Assembly: GCF_035975855.1 (NCBI RefSeq) | Contig: NZ_CP109055.1 | Span: 10,540,001 to 10,604,000 of the forward strand | Length of the DNA stretch: 64,000 nucleotides | Direction: 5' to 3' | Source: Streptomyces sp. NBC_01304 | GTDB taxonomy: Bacteria; Actinomycetota; Actinomycetes; Streptomycetales; Streptomycetaceae | Shown here: one piece after another, positions 19,105 to 27,974 of the stretch | Position numbering within the stretch: position 1 is the stretch's first letter | Layout: each line of letters starts with the position of its first letter | Program-made: the position numbers and the translations under genes | Notes under the pieces: generated by a model | Databases searched by the model: none | Seen by the model: only the letters and a program-made list of their open reading frames with translations | Told to the model about the DNA's origin: nothing

Positions 19105-19512
19105 ATGGCCACACCGACGACGGCAGTTCCCGGCAGATTCACGTTCGTGCAGGTCGCGATCGCCCTGCAGACCCTGGCTCTCTTCTTCCAGGCCGTCACC
19201 GCAGGACTCCTGCTCTCCTCGTCCCGGGGCTATGCACTGCACGACGCCGGCTCCAAGGTGATGTACGGCGCGTCGATGCTGTACGTACTCGCCGCGATCC
19301 TCGCCTGGCGGCCGGGCGGCGGCCCGCCCCGCCCGATCCTGTACGCGTCCGGCTTCCTCGTACTCGCCTCGGTCCAGGTGGTCCTCGGCGTCGCGCACGT
19401 GTCGTCGCTCCATGTGCCGCTGGGCATCCTCATGTTCGGCCTCAGCATGCTGGCGCTGGGCCAAGCCGTGTCCGCCGGCTTGTCGCAGCGCTCCGGCCGC
19501 CGGCCGCAGTGA
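19105..19512 (+). CDS. Small four-helix membrane protein, probable ECF41 target
   Basis: The 135-residue protein has four hydrophobic helices (around residues 12-35, 48-65, 77-95 and 100-118). It is transcribed divergently from the ECF41 sigma gene. AGGACAGGGGA precedes the ATG. The ECF41-like promoter upstream suggests it is the genetically linked target. Function unknown. Confidence 0.75.
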   Translation: MATPTTAVPGRFTFVQVAIALQTLALFFQAVTAGLLLSSSRGYALHDAGSKVMYGASMLYVLAAILAWRPGGGPPRPILYASGFLVLASVQVVLGVAHVSSLHVPLGILMFGLSMLALGQAVSAGLSQRSGRRPQ

Positions 19513-19519
19513 CCAATGC

Positions 19520-21055
19520 CTACGCCTCGCAGCTCAGGTCGTGCGCGGGTAGCCGCCCGGTGCGCAGGTAGTCGTTCACCCTCTTGTCGACGCAGGCGTT
19601 GCCGTACTCGCCGTACAGGCCGTGCTGTCGGGCACCCCGCACGGTGAGCAGCCGGGAACTCGGCCACTGTGCGCGCACGGCCTCGGCGCCGGCGTAGAGG
19701 GTGCGGGGGTCGCCCGTGGCGGCGACGAGCAGGGCCGGGACGTCGTTGTCGAGCACGCTCGGTGCCTCGGCGGGCCGGTCCCAGAACTCACAAGGCGTGA
19801 TGTTGTTGGCCACCGGCCCGACCAGGGGAGAGCGCTCGCGGGATTCCTCGACCGCGCGCCAATAGCTCCCGACGCCGCGCCGCTCGGCCACATCGCCGCA
19901 CACGATCGCGGTCATCTGGCTGGCGGCGGCCGAACCCGCCCCGGTCAGCAGGAACTCCAGTTGCCCGGCGAGCTCTTCGGGCGGCTCGACCGGCTCCCTG
20001 TCCGCAGCACGCGCCAAGAGGCGTACGGTCCCGGCCAGTTCGGCACGCCGCTCGTCGAGGTCGCTCCCGAGGCCGCCGATGAAGAAGAAGGGGAGCACAT
20101 GCTCGTCCAGCCGGTACGCCTCCCCGATCCGCAGCGGCTCCTCCTCGGCGGCACCGAGGATGTGCTCCACCGTAGCCAGGACCTCGGCGCGCGTTGCACC
20201 CAGCCCATACGTGCCGTGCCGCGCGGCGGCCCACGACGCCCACGCGCGCAGGGCCGCCTCGTTGGCCGCCTCGGCGCCGCGCAGCAGGGTGTGGTTGTAG
20301 CGCTCCGGGGAGTTGACGCCGTCGAGCACCATGCGGTCGGTGCGGCCCGGGAAGAGCTGCGTATAGACCTCGCCGAGGTAACTGCCGTACGAGTAGCCGA
20401 GGTAGGAGAGGGCGTCCTCGCCGAGGGCGGCGCGGATGACGTCCATGTCGCGGGCGGTGTTGCGGGTGGTGACGTACGGCAGTACGTCGCCGTGGGCGCG
20501 CTCGCACCGCCCGGCCAGCTCGCGCGCGACGGCGACCTCCTCGCGGTACGCCGCCAGGTCGGCGCCCGCCGAGCGAAGGGGTGCGGAGCCGAGGTCCCAG
20601 CCGCAGTCCAGCGGGGTGCTCCGGCCGACGAAGCGCGGGTCCATGCCGATCAGGTCGTAGCGGCCGGCGACCTCTCCCATCACCTCCGACTTGGTCAGCG
20701 GCATGTGGAGGCTGGGGCCGGCCGGTCCGCCGTCGTTGAGCAGCAGCGGGCCGACGCGGTGGGCGGTGTCGGTGGCCTGCAGGCGGGATATGGCGACGGT
20801 GAGGGTGCGACCGCCGGGGTCGGCGTAGTCGAGCGGCACGGTGATGTCGGCGCAGTCGGCGCCGGCGGCATCCAGCTTCCGGCCGAGTTCGTCGTCGGCG
20901 CCGAGGGCGCAGGCGTGCCAGTCGACGCGCTGGCCGTGGAAGCGGGCGAACGGATCCGGGTCGCCGGAGGCCGTAGCGGTAGCAGTGGTCGTCGCGGCGA
21001 CGGCTAGCACCGCCGCGCAGGCGGCAAAGGCCTTGATGCGCAGGGAAGTTGACAT
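19520..21055 (-). CDS. Secreted alpha/beta-hydrolase, tripeptidyl aminopeptidase-like
   Basis: The 511-residue protein has a signal peptide (hydrophobic residues 8-29, Ala-rich cleavage region). The nucleophile motif GYSYGSYLG has catalytic Ser222. The C-terminal TAP-like segment carries NDVPALLVAATGDPRTLY (acid residue) and GARQHGLYGEYGNACV (His). The pattern matches Streptomyces SlpD/SlpE and Tap exopeptidases, which release N-terminal peptides outside the cell. Six cysteines would allow disulphides. Confidence 0.88.
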   Translation of the reverse strand: MSTSLRIKAFAACAAVLAVAATTTATATASGDPDPFARFHGQRVDWHACALGADDELGRKLDAAGADCADITVPLDYADPGGRTLTVAISRLQATDTAHRVGPLLLNDGGPAGPSLHMPLTKSEVMGEVAGRYDLIGMDPRFVGRSTPLDCGWDLGSAPLRSAGADLAAYREEVAVARELAGRCERAHGDVLPYVTTRNTARDMDVIRAALGEDALSYLGYSYGSYLGEVYTQLFPGRTDRMVLDGVNSPERYNHTLLRGAEAANEAALRAWASWAAARHGTYGLGATRAEVLATVEHILGAAEEEPLRIGEAYRLDEHVLPFFFIGGLGSDLDERRAELAGTVRLLARAADREPVEPPEELAGQLEFLLTGAGSAAASQMTAIVCGDVAERRGVGSYWRAVEESRERSPLVGPVANNITPCEFWDRPAEAPSVLDNDVPALLVAATGDPRTLYAGAEAVRAQWPSSRLLTVRGARQHGLYGEYGNACVDKRVNDYLRTGRLPAHDLSCEA

Positions 21056-21136
21056 GCCCGCACGCTAGGTTCGGCGGATACCTCGGCGCACTCCGGGAAA
21101 GCCCTGAGAACGATCAGGGTCGACCCCGAAAAGATT

Positions 21137-21189
21137 CCGAAGCGTGCTGTCCGCCAGAGGCGGAGAACCCGACGGGCAGCACGCTTCGG
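21137..21189. terminator. Long stem with 13-base arms downstream of scyD-like gene
   Basis: CCGAAGCGTGCTG (21137-21149) pairs perfectly with 21177-21189, and a short inner hairpin fills the loop. It sits just after the stop of the minus-strand gene at 21206, as expected for its terminator. Confidence 0.7.
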
Positions 21190-21205
21190 ACAGGGCTACG
21201 AGTGG

Positions 21206-22291
21206 TCAGGGCAGCGGGATGCGCACCACGGTGCCGGTCCCGGCGCATACGCCGCAGTCGGTGACGTACGCGGCACCGTCCCGTATCGCCAAGCCGCCGG
21301 GGCCGGTCAGGTCGGTGGTGACGATCTGGTGCGTGCCGTCGCGCTTGACCTTGATCAGCGCACCGGACGGGTCGCCGGAAAGCATGCCGTTGTGGGCCAG
21401 TTCGAGGACGTAGAGCGAGCCGTCGCGGTCGAAGGCGAGGTCGATGACGGTGCTGAAGCCGGTGGCCACGACGGTCGGCTCCTGCCCGGGCACCACGCGG
21501 AACACACCGGCCTTGCCGACCGGGAACGGGAACCCGGTGAGCTGGCTGACGTAGTACGCGCCGTCCGGGCCTGCGACGACCGCGGTGGGCACGGCCTGCG
21601 AGGTGATCTTGGTGCCCGGCGGCGTCCCCGTGGACGGCGGGGCGTCGACCTCCTGGCTCGGGAACTTGGCCACGGTGGAGACACGGCCCCTCGGCGCGAC
21701 GCGGACGAGCGTGTTGCCCGCCGCATCGACGACGGCCGCGCCGTTCTCCGTGAACGTCACGGAGTTCGGATTGCCGCCGTCCGGATCGGTCTTGGCCGCG
21801 TGTCCGGCGATGTCGGCGACCCGCGTCACGCGACCTTCCACGGATGCAAGGAGCCATCCGATGTTGCGGCCCGCGGCCGGCAGGGTGTCGCGTTTGGCGG
21901 GCGCGACGGCCAGTCCGGCGGTGAACATCGGGACGCCGCCGACCACCGTCACGTCGGACGGGCCGATGGCCCGCGCACCGTCAGGTGCGGCGATCGACGG
22001 AAGCCCCGTCACCACGCGCCGCTGGCTGCCACCGCTGATCTTGGTGATGGCCCCCGACGTACCGAAGCACTCCAAATCGGCCTGCGCGCCGGGGAAGCAC
22101 GGCCCGGCACCACCGACGCCCCCCTCGGCGACGTACAACGACCCGTCCGCCGAGAAGGCCAGGCCATGCGGGTTGTCGAGGCCGGTCGCAACCGTGGTCG
22201 GGCCCTGGTCCGCCTCGGCGCCCGCGGGGGTGAACAGGGTGAGGATGAGCGCGGCGCCAACGGCCGGTGCCATCCTGGTTCGAGTGATCAC
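21206..22291 (-). CDS. ScyD/ScyE-family secreted beta-propeller protein
   Basis: The 361-residue protein has a signal peptide followed by the ScyD/ScyE pattern: TVATGLDNPHGLAFSADGSLYVAEGG at the front, then repeated DLAFDRDGSLYVLE and GGLAIRDGAAYVTD blades. A GTG at 22289-22291 is preferred over a TTG five codons earlier because GGAAGGA stands six bases before it. The family is common in actinobacteria; a scytonemin role in cyanobacteria should not be transferred. Function unknown. Confidence 0.85.
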   Translation of the reverse strand: MITRTRMAPAVGAALILTLFTPAGAEADQGPTTVATGLDNPHGLAFSADGSLYVAEGGVGGAGPCFPGAQADLECFGTSGAITKISGGSQRRVVTGLPSIAAPDGARAIGPSDVTVVGGVPMFTAGLAVAPAKRDTLPAAGRNIGWLLASVEGRVTRVADIAGHAAKTDPDGGNPNSVTFTENGAAVVDAAGNTLVRVAPRGRVSTVAKFPSQEVDAPPSTGTPPGTKITSQAVPTAVVAGPDGAYYVSQLTGFPFPVGKAGVFRVVPGQEPTVVATGFSTVIDLAFDRDGSLYVLELAHNGMLSGDPSGALIKVKRDGTHQIVTTDLTGPGGLAIRDGAAYVTDCGVCAGTGTVVRIPLP

Positions 22292-22399
22292 GTGGAGTCC
22301 TTCCAAGGCGAGCTCGTCCAGAGGCTGGGCATGAAATTGCCGCGGTTCACCCCAGGATCACCGCTCCACTGCAAGGCAGACGCAAGCCGGGCACAGCGG

Positions 22400-22435
22400 A
22401 GCCCGGCGTGGAGGCGGTCATCTCCACACCGGGCT
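22400..22435. terminator. Terminator hairpin downstream of FG-GAP gene
   Basis: Arms of 14 bases (22400-22413 and 22422-22435) pair with one G-T mismatch. It lies nine bases past the stop of the minus-strand FG-GAP gene. Confidence 0.8.
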
Positions 22436-22443
22436 CTGGGCCA

Positions 22444-23913
22444 TCAGTGGCTGTGCAGCGCCGTGCCGTACTTCTGAGCAGTGGAGAGGTACGGCAGGCC
22501 GAGCGTGCGGGGCGAGAAGGCAGTTGAGCCCCCGGCCGAGCCGCCGGGAAGGAGCCACACGGCACCCAGGGAGGCGTTCTCACCGGGGGATCCGACCGAG
22601 ACATCGATTGCACCGGCAGCGTTGTGGTCGCCCGCGGCGACCGCCGCACCGAAGGCGTCGCCCGCCTCGGCGACGCCCGGGACACCGGATGTGTCCTGGT
22701 TCCAGGAGACGGACCTGGCCCCGCCGTCGGTGTCGAGCAGGCCCTTGGCGCCGCCGTGCAGCAACCAGGCGGCGCCCGCCCTCGCCTTGTTCCCGATGGC
22801 CTCACCGGGAGCGCCCGCGATCAGGTCGTCGCGGCCGTCGCGGTCGACGTCCGCGACGGCGAGGGCGGCACCGAAGCGGTCACCGTCCTCGGCCACACCC
22901 GGGACGCCTGCCGTGTCCTGGTTGAGGGTCTGCGCACGGCTGCCGAACGAGCCGCCCGCGGTGCTTCCGTAATGGATGTGAAGGCCGCCGCCCTTGGCGA
23001 GTTGCTCGGGACCGCACGGGTCGTCGATGTTCTCGTCGGCGATCTCACGGCATTCGCCGAGCGCCAGGTCGTCGTGGCCGTCGCCGTCGAAGTCACCGGC
23101 GGCCAGAGCGCTCACACCGGCGTTGTCCGTGTTCCAGAAGTTCGCCATCTCGCCCCGGTCGGCGTCCCACTTCCACAGGCGTACGTGGGACTGCGTGTTG
23201 GGGTCGCCCGCGGTCCAGTACGCCACGGCCAGGTCCGCCGTGCCGTCGCTGTCGAAGTCGCCGGTGGCAAGGACGGGGGCACGGCCGCCCATCGGGGCGG
23301 CGACGACGGTGGTCACCAGGCTGTCCTCACCCTGGATGACACGGGCGACGACCTTGTCCGTACCGCCGATCACGATCGTCTTGTTGTCGCCGCCGGTCAG
23401 GTGCGCCGCCGTGACCGATCTGCCGTACGCAGCCGACGGCGACGGCCCGGTGAGGACCGTCGACCCCGGCCCCGGCCCGTCCTCCGAGCCGCCTACGGCG
23501 ATGACCATGCCCGCGTCCGTACCGCGGTCGGTGACGTCCTCGCCGGGGGCACCGGCGAGCAGCTCCGCGACGGAGTCGCCGTTGAGGTCCACCAGGGCCA
23601 CGGATGCGCCGAAGCGATCACCCGCCTCGGGGCTGCCGGGAACCTCGGCAGTGGCCTGGCTGACACGGATGCTGCCGTGGGCGCCGACGCCGCTCGGACC
23701 GCCCCAGACCACGTTCACGTACCCGGCCTTGGCCTGGCCTGCGACGGTCCCGTCCGGGACGCCGACGGCGAGGTCCGCGTAGCCGTCGCCATTGAAGTCG
23801 CTCGTGGCGGCAGGGGGTGCGGCAGCGGTGGCGCCGGACGGGAGCACGAGCCCGGCGGTGGCCGCAGCGGCGACTGCGATGGCGTACGTCAAGATGCGGT
23901 GGTTGTGTGGCAC
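22444..23913 (-). CDS. Secreted FG-GAP / integrin-alpha-like repeat protein
   Basis: A signal peptide is followed by at least six FG-GAP-type repeats, each with an Asp-rich calcium loop (DFNGDGYADLAVG, DFDGDGHDDLALG, DVDRDGRDDLIAG). They form a predicted seven-bladed propeller. The GTG at 23911-23913 places the signal peptide at the N terminus; a GTG four codons upstream is an alternative, and neither has a strong ribosome site. Extracellular and probably calcium-binding; the ligand is unknown. Confidence 0.85.
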   Translation of the reverse strand: MPHNHRILTYAIAVAAAATAGLVLPSGATAAAPPAATSDFNGDGYADLAVGVPDGTVAGQAKAGYVNVVWGGPSGVGAHGSIRVSQATAEVPGSPEAGDRFGASVALVDLNGDSVAELLAGAPGEDVTDRGTDAGMVIAVGGSEDGPGPGSTVLTGPSPSAAYGRSVTAAHLTGGDNKTIVIGGTDKVVARVIQGEDSLVTTVVAAPMGGRAPVLATGDFDSDGTADLAVAYWTAGDPNTQSHVRLWKWDADRGEMANFWNTDNAGVSALAAGDFDGDGHDDLALGECREIADENIDDPCGPEQLAKGGGLHIHYGSTAGGSFGSRAQTLNQDTAGVPGVAEDGDRFGAALAVADVDRDGRDDLIAGAPGEAIGNKARAGAAWLLHGGAKGLLDTDGGARSVSWNQDTSGVPGVAEAGDAFGAAVAAGDHNAAGAIDVSVGSPGENASLGAVWLLPGGSAGGSTAFSPRTLGLPYLSTAQKYGTALHSH

Positions 23914-24166
23914 GGAGGCTCTCACTCGGTCGACGGAGTACGGACATCTGGTGTGACCGTCGAAGTACGGAGCTGGTTGTACGGAGTTCACCGGTGGCCG
24001 GCGCCGGGCGACATCGCGGTAGGTCCGCCCGGGCAGCCCGGGGGCCCGTTCGCTTCGCGGGTGATCGCAGGCCGCCGGCACTGCGGCCCGTCAAGCTCGC
24101 GCGGACAGCCACCGGCCCGGGCCGCTCGTCGACGTCTTCGCCCGACGCCGGCCCGGGGCGGTCGGA

Positions 24167-25024
24167 TTACGGGGTGGCGGCGGTTCCGTATCGGTACTCG
24201 GAGGCGAGGGTGCCCTGGGTGTCGCGCAGCTTGGCGGCGTCGCCGCGGTCGTTCCAGATGGGGCGCCCGCTGGCGTAGGTGTAGCCGCCCCACTCGGCAT
24301 GGACCTGATTGGTGTAGATGCGGATGCGCTGACCGGGCAGGAGCACGGTGCCGGCCGGGAACGTGAAGTCCTGTCCGGCGTCGTCGGCGCCCAGGACCCA
24401 GCCGGAGATGTCGGCAGGAGCGGTGCCCCGGTTGACGACCTCCACGAACTCGTCGGCCTGGGTGCGCTTGACCTCGCCCTTGAAACGTACGTTGGTGATC
24501 TGGACGTCGGGCTGCCCGGTGCGGGCGAGGACGGCGACCAGGTCGGCGCTGTTGGCGGCGTTCTCCGGGCTGATGAACCGGGTGACGATCTGGCCGCCCT
24601 GTTTGAAGCCGGTGATGACCACGGCGTACTCGGTGTTGTCGATGGTCACCGTCTCGGGCGACACCCGGGTGGGCAGGTCGACGATGTCTTCCGGGTTGGG
24701 GCCGACGTTGGGGGTCTCGTTGTGCTGGAAGCGGAAGCTGAAGTCGTGCGGCACCTGGTCCTCGAACACGACGCGCGCGGAGAGGTGCACCTCGAACTGG
24801 TTCTGCGGCATGCCCTGGATCGGGAAGTTCTGGTGGGTGAGCGTGCCCAGGGTGAACTCGGTGCCGTCCAGGAGTACGTCCACGGTTCCGCCGGCGAACA
24901 GGTAGCCGCTCTTGCCGCTGCCCGCGGGGATGCCCCACTTGACGTTGTCGGTGCTGAGTCCCTCGAGGTTGGGCGGGTTGATGCTGATGGCTGTCCACGT
25001 GCCTGACGTGTCGACCTTGGACAT
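24167..25024 (-). CDS. Lamin-tail-domain protein
   Basis: The 285-residue protein ends in a lamin tail domain (about residues 170-285): DVQITNVRFKGEVKR, EFVEVVNRGTAPADISGWVLG and FPAGTVLLPGQRIRIYTN. The first 130 residues are beta-rich, with no family I can name. No clear signal peptide follows the ATG at 25024, which is supported by GGAG. Such domains occur in secreted or surface proteins and nucleases; no nuclease motif is visible here. Confidence 0.8.
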   Translation of the reverse strand: MSKVDTSGTWTAISINPPNLEGLSTDNVKWGIPAGSGKSGYLFAGGTVDVLLDGTEFTLGTLTHQNFPIQGMPQNQFEVHLSARVVFEDQVPHDFSFRFQHNETPNVGPNPEDIVDLPTRVSPETVTIDNTEYAVVITGFKQGGQIVTRFISPENAANSADLVAVLARTGQPDVQITNVRFKGEVKRTQADEFVEVVNRGTAPADISGWVLGADDAGQDFTFPAGTVLLPGQRIRIYTNQVHAEWGGYTYASGRPIWNDRGDAAKLRDTQGTLASEYRYGTAATP

Positions 25025-25353
25025 CTTCCGGTCTCCTGTCACCTGACGAACGCGGGAGCCCCGGCCCGTTGGCCGGGCGAGGCGAACGTAACGCCGGTAC
25101 AGGGGAGTTGGAAGGTGAATCACCCTGTTATTGGGCGAGCTGGGATAAATGGCCGATTGGTGCGGCGTGGGCCGCTGCGGACTCAGGTCTGTCGTGCCTG
25201 CGCAGCGCGGGGAGTGCTCCACCGGTTCGGTACGGCCAGGCGGTCAGGGCGCCACGTTGAAGATGGCCGAGTAGGGCACCGTCATGGGTCGAACCGGACG
25301 GAGGTCACTCACGGGCCACCCGGAGGCCGTGAACTGCTGCGCGTACTGACCGC
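25025..25353. other. Intergenic region, no gene recognised
   Basis: This 329-base region upstream of the lamin-tail gene holds a slightly AT-richer patch (25117-25160, TGTTATTGGG and GGATAAATGG) that could carry its promoter. No ORF, hairpin or repeat in it convinced me. Confidence 0.4.
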
Positions 25354-26058
25354 TCAGCGATCCATCCGAGCCGCGAGCCCGTCGAGCACGCAGTCCAGGC
25401 CGAACGCGAACTCGACGTCGGGGTCGGGCTCTTCGGCCTCGTGGACGCGGCGGGCGAGCATCGGGTGTTGGCCTGCCGCCAGGACCTCGCTGATGTAGGG
25501 GCCGACGCTGCGCTGCCACTCCTCCTCGCTGAGCCCGGTGCGCTGCTCCGCGCGTCGTAGGGCCTGCTGGGCGGCGACCGAACCCAGCACGTACGCGTGC
25601 ACGGCGCCGAGCGCCCGCGAGGCCAGGGTGATGTCGGGCGTGAGCGCGACGGCGGCGCGCAGCGCGGACTCGGACCGCCGCAACGAGTGGGGGCCGAGCG
25701 CGGGCCGGCCCGCCAGTTCACCGGCCAGCCAGGGATGCCGCAGCAGCGTCGCGCGCAACGCGTGCGCGACCGCGCCCAGATCGGCACGCCAGTCGTCGGT
25801 GGACTCGGGCAGCGGATCCTCACCCTGCGCCGCGTCGACCATCAGGTCCACCAGCTCGTCGCGGTTGGTGATGTACCGGTAGAGCGAGGCAGTCCCGGAG
25901 CCGAGATCACCTGCGACCCGTCGCATCGACACCGCCGCCAGTCCCTCCGCGTCCGCGACGGCCAGCGCGGCGGCCACGTACTGGTCCACTCCGGGTGCGC
26001 GTCGGCGCGGCTCCGGGCGCGGCCGGGTCCACACCGAGGAGGGGGCGGGTTCGGTCAT
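25354..26058 (-). CDS. TetR-family regulator divergent from flavin monooxygenase
   Basis: The 234-residue repressor has the HTH (LAAVSMRRVAGDLGSGTASLYRYITNRDEL) after a short Arg/Pro-rich extension. The C-terminal domain is of the tetracycline-repressor-like type (LRHPWLAGELAGRPALGP). It is divergent from an FAD monooxygenase with 57 bases between starts. A large inverted repeat there is its probable operator, so it likely represses the monooxygenase until a substrate-like ligand binds. Confidence 0.9.
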   Translation of the reverse strand: MTEPAPSSVWTRPRPEPRRRAPGVDQYVAAALAVADAEGLAAVSMRRVAGDLGSGTASLYRYITNRDELVDLMVDAAQGEDPLPESTDDWRADLGAVAHALRATLLRHPWLAGELAGRPALGPHSLRRSESALRAAVALTPDITLASRALGAVHAYVLGSVAAQQALRRAEQRTGLSEEEWQRSVGPYISEVLAAGQHPMLARRVHEAEEPDPDVEFAFGLDCVLDGLAARMDR

Positions 26059-26095
26059 CGGGGCTGGTTCCTTTCCTCGTTGACCTGCATCCTAC

Positions 26096-26140
26096 CTTCT
26101 GGCTACGGTGTATCCATGACGGAAACACCGTATCCAGAAG
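26096..26140. promoter_or_regulatory. Large inverted-repeat operator overlapping a start codon
   Basis: Two 16-base arms, 26096-26111 and 26125-26140, are complementary at 15 of 16 positions around a 13-base spacer that holds the ATG of the monooxygenase (26116). The left site alone contains the near-palindrome TGGCTACGGTGTATCCA. Confidence 0.8.
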
Positions 26141-27729
26141 TGTCCACGCCCACGCCCGCACCCACCCCCGTGCTCGTAGTCGGAGGTGGCAGCGTCGGCC
26201 TGCTCACCGCGGCACTGCTCACCCACCACGGCGTCCACGCGGTGCTCGTCGAGCGCAGGTCCGGGCCGTCGGTGCACCCGCGTGCCACCGGCATCGCACC
26301 GCGCTCCGTCGAGGTCCTGCGCGAACTCGGCCTCGACGCCGCCGTCGACGCCGCCGCGGTCGACCTCAGGGGCGGCGCGGGCAAGGCGGTGGCGCCGACC
26401 GTCGTCGAGATGGGCGCGGGCGACGTCGTGACGGTGCCCATGCCGACCCCGTCCGCCGACGAACTGGACGTGACGCCGTTCAGACTGCGCGGCGTCTGCG
26501 CCCAGGACCGGCTCGACGCCGTCGTGGCAGCCGACCTGGCCCGCCGCGGAGCGGACCTGCGCTGGTCGACCCGCCTGATCGACATCGCGCCGGACGCCGA
26601 CGGCGTCAACGTCGAACTGGAAGGCCCCGACGGCCGCTACTCGCTGCGGTGCACGCACCTCGTCACCGCCGACGGCACGCACAGCACCGTGCGGACCGCG
26701 CTCGGCGTGGGCACCTCCGGGCCCGGCGACCTGGGCAAGACGATGATCAACATCCTGTTCCGCGCCGACCTGAGACCGCACCTGCGGGGAATGTCCTTCG
26801 CCACCTGCACGATCACCACGCCGAAGGCCGCCGGCCTGCTTGCCACCGTGGACGGCGCGACGAACTGGGTCTTCCACGTCGCCTGCGACGTCGACGCCGG
26901 CGAACGCCCCGAAGACTTCACCCACGAGCGCTGCGCCGCACTCGTCCGCCTCGCGGTCGGCGATCCCGACCTCGACGTCGAGGTACGCAGCGTGCTCCCG
27001 TGGCGCCCACGCAGCGCGGCGGCCGAAACCTTCGCCGTCGACCGCCGCGTGTTCCTCGTCGGCGACGCCGCGCACACCGTGTCACCCATGGGCGCGTTCG
27101 GCCTCAACACCGGGATCGCCGACGCACACAACCTGGCGTGGAAGTTGGCCGCCGTCCACCACGGCGAGGCCGGCGCCCGCCTCCTCGACACCTACGCGCA
27201 CGAACGTGAACCGGTCGCCGCAGCGACACTGGACCAGGCGATGCGCAGACTCGCCGACCCGCAGCTGCACTGGGGCCGCGGACCCGAGGCCGACGCCGCC
27301 AGGGCGGCAGCGGGAGTGTGGGCCGCGCCGGTCGTCCACCTCGGCCACAGGTACGACTCGGCCGCCGTCGTCGACCCGCGCCCGGAACTCCCCTCCACAG
27401 TCGACCTGGTACTGGACGGATCGCCGGGCTCACGGGTACCCCACGCGTGGATCGACGGGGTCTCCACACTCGACCTGGTGGCCTCCCGATGGACCCTGCT
27501 GGCAGGCACCGCCGGCGAGCGCTGGCTCACCGCGGCAGCGGACCTGGAACTCCCCGCACACCGCGTCGCAGTCCCGTGGCTCGCGGACGAAGGGGCCCTG
27601 CTCGTCCGCCCGGACGGAATCGTCGCGATGCGCGCCACGACACCGGCGACGGATCCGGCACGATTCCTCACCGAGGTCTTGGACCAGGTGCTGGCCCGGC
27701 CGGTGCCGGTGCCGGTGCCGAGCACCTGA
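26116..27729 (+). CDS. FAD-dependent aromatic monooxygenase (class A flavoprotein)
   Basis: The 537-residue protein has the FAD-binding dinucleotide motif VLVVGGGSVGLLTAALL (residues 18-34), a DG-type motif (TADGTHSTVRTALG) and the GD motif VFLVGDAAHTVSPMGAFGLNTGI. The C-terminal thioredoxin-like domain is typical of phenol hydroxylase and polyketide-tailoring (MhpA/RdmE-like) monooxygenases. It would hydroxylate an aromatic substrate with NAD(P)H. It is controlled in all likelihood by the divergent TetR protein, whose operator covers the start codon. The leader between operator and ATG is very short. Confidence 0.92.
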   Translation: MTETPYPEVSTPTPAPTPVLVVGGGSVGLLTAALLTHHGVHAVLVERRSGPSVHPRATGIAPRSVEVLRELGLDAAVDAAAVDLRGGAGKAVAPTVVEMGAGDVVTVPMPTPSADELDVTPFRLRGVCAQDRLDAVVAADLARRGADLRWSTRLIDIAPDADGVNVELEGPDGRYSLRCTHLVTADGTHSTVRTALGVGTSGPGDLGKTMINILFRADLRPHLRGMSFATCTITTPKAAGLLATVDGATNWVFHVACDVDAGERPEDFTHERCAALVRLAVGDPDLDVEVRSVLPWRPRSAAAETFAVDRRVFLVGDAAHTVSPMGAFGLNTGIADAHNLAWKLAAVHHGEAGARLLDTYAHEREPVAAATLDQAMRRLADPQLHWGRGPEADAARAAAGVWAAPVVHLGHRYDSAAVVDPRPELPSTVDLVLDGSPGSRVPHAWIDGVSTLDLVASRWTLLAGTAGERWLTAAADLELPAHRVAVPWLADEGALLVRPDGIVAMRATTPATDPARFLTEVLDQVLARPVPVPVPST

Positions 27730-27902
27730 TCGGATGCGTGACGTTTGTGGTGGCGCCGTATCAGGGAGCGCGGGTATGGCGGTTCGCCCTGATGGAATCG
27801 AGACCGCGGCGATTCCCACCCACTCCCGACGATCGCCGCCCGGCGCCGCTGTGCGTGGCGGACGAGGCGGCCTGCATGAGCGCCAGTCCCTCTCCCCGCA
27901 GT

Positions 27903-27951
27903 GGCCAGATTCTTTCACCCTCTGACCATCTGGCCGCTGATGTCGTACGAC
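27903..27951. promoter_or_regulatory. Inverted repeats upstream of quinone reductase gene
   Basis: GGCCAGAT (27903-27910) pairs with ATCTGGCC (27928-27935). Seven bases on lies the perfect palindrome GTCGTACGAC (27942-27951), 23 bases before the ATG. These are operator candidates, but no regulator gene is adjacent. Confidence 0.45.
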
Positions 27952-27974
27952 GACGAAGGTGCACGCTCGAGGGC

